Assembly: GCA_964573475.1 (NCBI GenBank)
Contig: CAZNJT010000091.1
Location: 1 to 5,546, forward strand
Length of the DNA: 5,546 nucleotides
DNA from: CAVZKK01 sp964573475
GTDB lineage: Archaea; Thermoproteota; Bathyarchaeia; Bathyarchaeales; Bathycorpusculaceae
Reading direction: 5' to 3'
The notes under the pieces are model-generated. The model was given only the letters and a program-made list of their open reading frames with translations. It was not told where the DNA came from and searched no databases. Below are positions 5,224 through 5,546 of the stretch, one piece after another. A program made the translations under genes and the position numbers. Position 1 is the first letter of the stretch. Each line of letters begins with the position of its first letter.

Positions 5224-5541
5224 TTGTCTTATTGTTTGAAGTGTGGAGCAAAATTGAAGGAAGACGATAAGTTCTGTTATGCTTGTGGCGCTCCTGTTGC
5301 TAAGGTGGTTAGGGAGGAGTTTGCTGTTTCTGCTGATAATCTTATTGAGAAGGTTAAGGGGTTGCTTCATGAGGGGAATGTGACTAGGATTATTGTTAAG
5401 GATGAGAAGGGGAAGGTTTTGCTCGAGATTCCTGCTACTGTGGGGGTTATTGGTGTGGTTTTGGCTCCTTGGCTTGCGGCTTTAGGTGTTATTGCTGCTT
5501 TGGTTACGAATTGTAAGATGGTTGTTGAAAGAAGAGAATAG
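5224..5541 (+). CDS. Zinc-ribbon protein with C-terminal DUF4342 domain
   Basis: From TTG 5224 this is a 105-residue protein of unknown function. Residues 4-21 form a C-x2-C-x10-C-x2-C zinc ribbon (YCLKCG and FCYACGA knuckles). After a short linker, residues about 37-105 resemble DUF4342: an amphipathic stretch NLIEKVKGLLHEGNVTRI, a short beta region IIVKDEKGKVLLEIP, then a hydrophobic segment (about 71-95, with GVIGVVLAPWLAALGVIAAL) that could span or associate with a membrane, and a charged end VVERRE. Starting at ATG 5185 would add 13 residues (MRGQNSVRNGEKI), but that codon overlaps the TATA box, while TTG 5224 has a GGTGA Shine-Dalgarno sequence and places the zinc ribbon at the N-terminus, as is common. 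Codons are strikingly T- and G-ending. It is divergent from aIF5B. The domain assignment rests on recognised sequence pattern, not a profile search. Confidence 0.82.
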   Translation: MSYCLKCGAKLKEDDKFCYACGAPVAKVVREEFAVSADNLIEKVKGLLHEGNVTRIIVKDEKGKVLLEIPATVGVIGVVLAPWLAALGVIAALVTNCKMVVERRE

Positions 5542-5546
5542 GCTTT

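Noticed and set aside
5146..5370. Minus-strand frame of 74 codons upstream of aIF5B
   Set aside because: It covers the divergent promoter and the antisense of the zinc-ribbon gene, with no Shine-Dalgarno sequence or recognisable motif.
1..5546. tRNA, rRNA, CRISPR array, insertion sequence or intein
   Set aside because: I saw no T-loop GTTCRANYC pattern, no regularly spaced repeats, no transposase motifs, and an uninterrupted GTPase domain in aIF5B where inteins sometimes occur.

Overview
The window comes from an archaeon. It carries a group II chaperonin (thermosome) subunit, a full-length archaeal/eukaryotic-type translation factor aIF5B, TATA-type promoter elements a short distance upstream of the genes, and Shine-Dalgarno sequences of the GGAGG/GGTGA type. 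The moderate base composition, the MoaD-like/radical SAM pair and the zinc-ribbon-DUF4342 protein suggest a lineage such as Bathyarchaeia or a relative within Thermoproteota. That placement is an impression from protein style, not a phylogenetic result.

Layout from left to right: (1) 1-1535, minus strand, a thermosome subunit whose C-terminal tail runs off the left edge. (2) 1536-1693, a divergent promoter region with a nearly symmetric TATA element. (3) 1694-1987 and 1991-3103, plus strand, a two-gene operon with a 3-nt gap: a MoaD/ThiS-type sulfur carrier ending in Gly-Gly, then a cysteine-rich radical SAM enzyme of the COG1180 (PflA-like) type with an extra N-terminal zinc ribbon. (4) 3104-3288, a convergent intergenic region with T-tracts and one copy of a short repeat. 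(5) 3289-5070, minus strand, aIF5B. (6) 5071-5223, a divergent promoter region with the second repeat copy and a perfect palindrome. (7) 5224-5541, plus strand, a small zinc-ribbon-DUF4342 protein.

The thermosome and aIF5B are housekeeping genes for protein folding and ribosomal subunit joining. The part of unknown function is the MoaD-like/radical SAM operon. A ubiquitin-fold protein with a C-terminal Gly-Gly that is made together with an activase-like radical SAM enzyme suggests a sulfur-transfer or cofactor/protein-modification pathway, but nothing in the window gives the substrate. Both small plus-strand genes appear to start at TTG codons placed just after a TATA box and Shine-Dalgarno sequence. 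The longer in-frame reading for each begins in or upstream of the promoter and is probably wrong.

The most notable non-coding signal is a pair of similar elements (3109-3135 and 5091-5118). They share a 14-nt box and different but self-complementary palindromes, and they lie on either side of the aIF5B gene.
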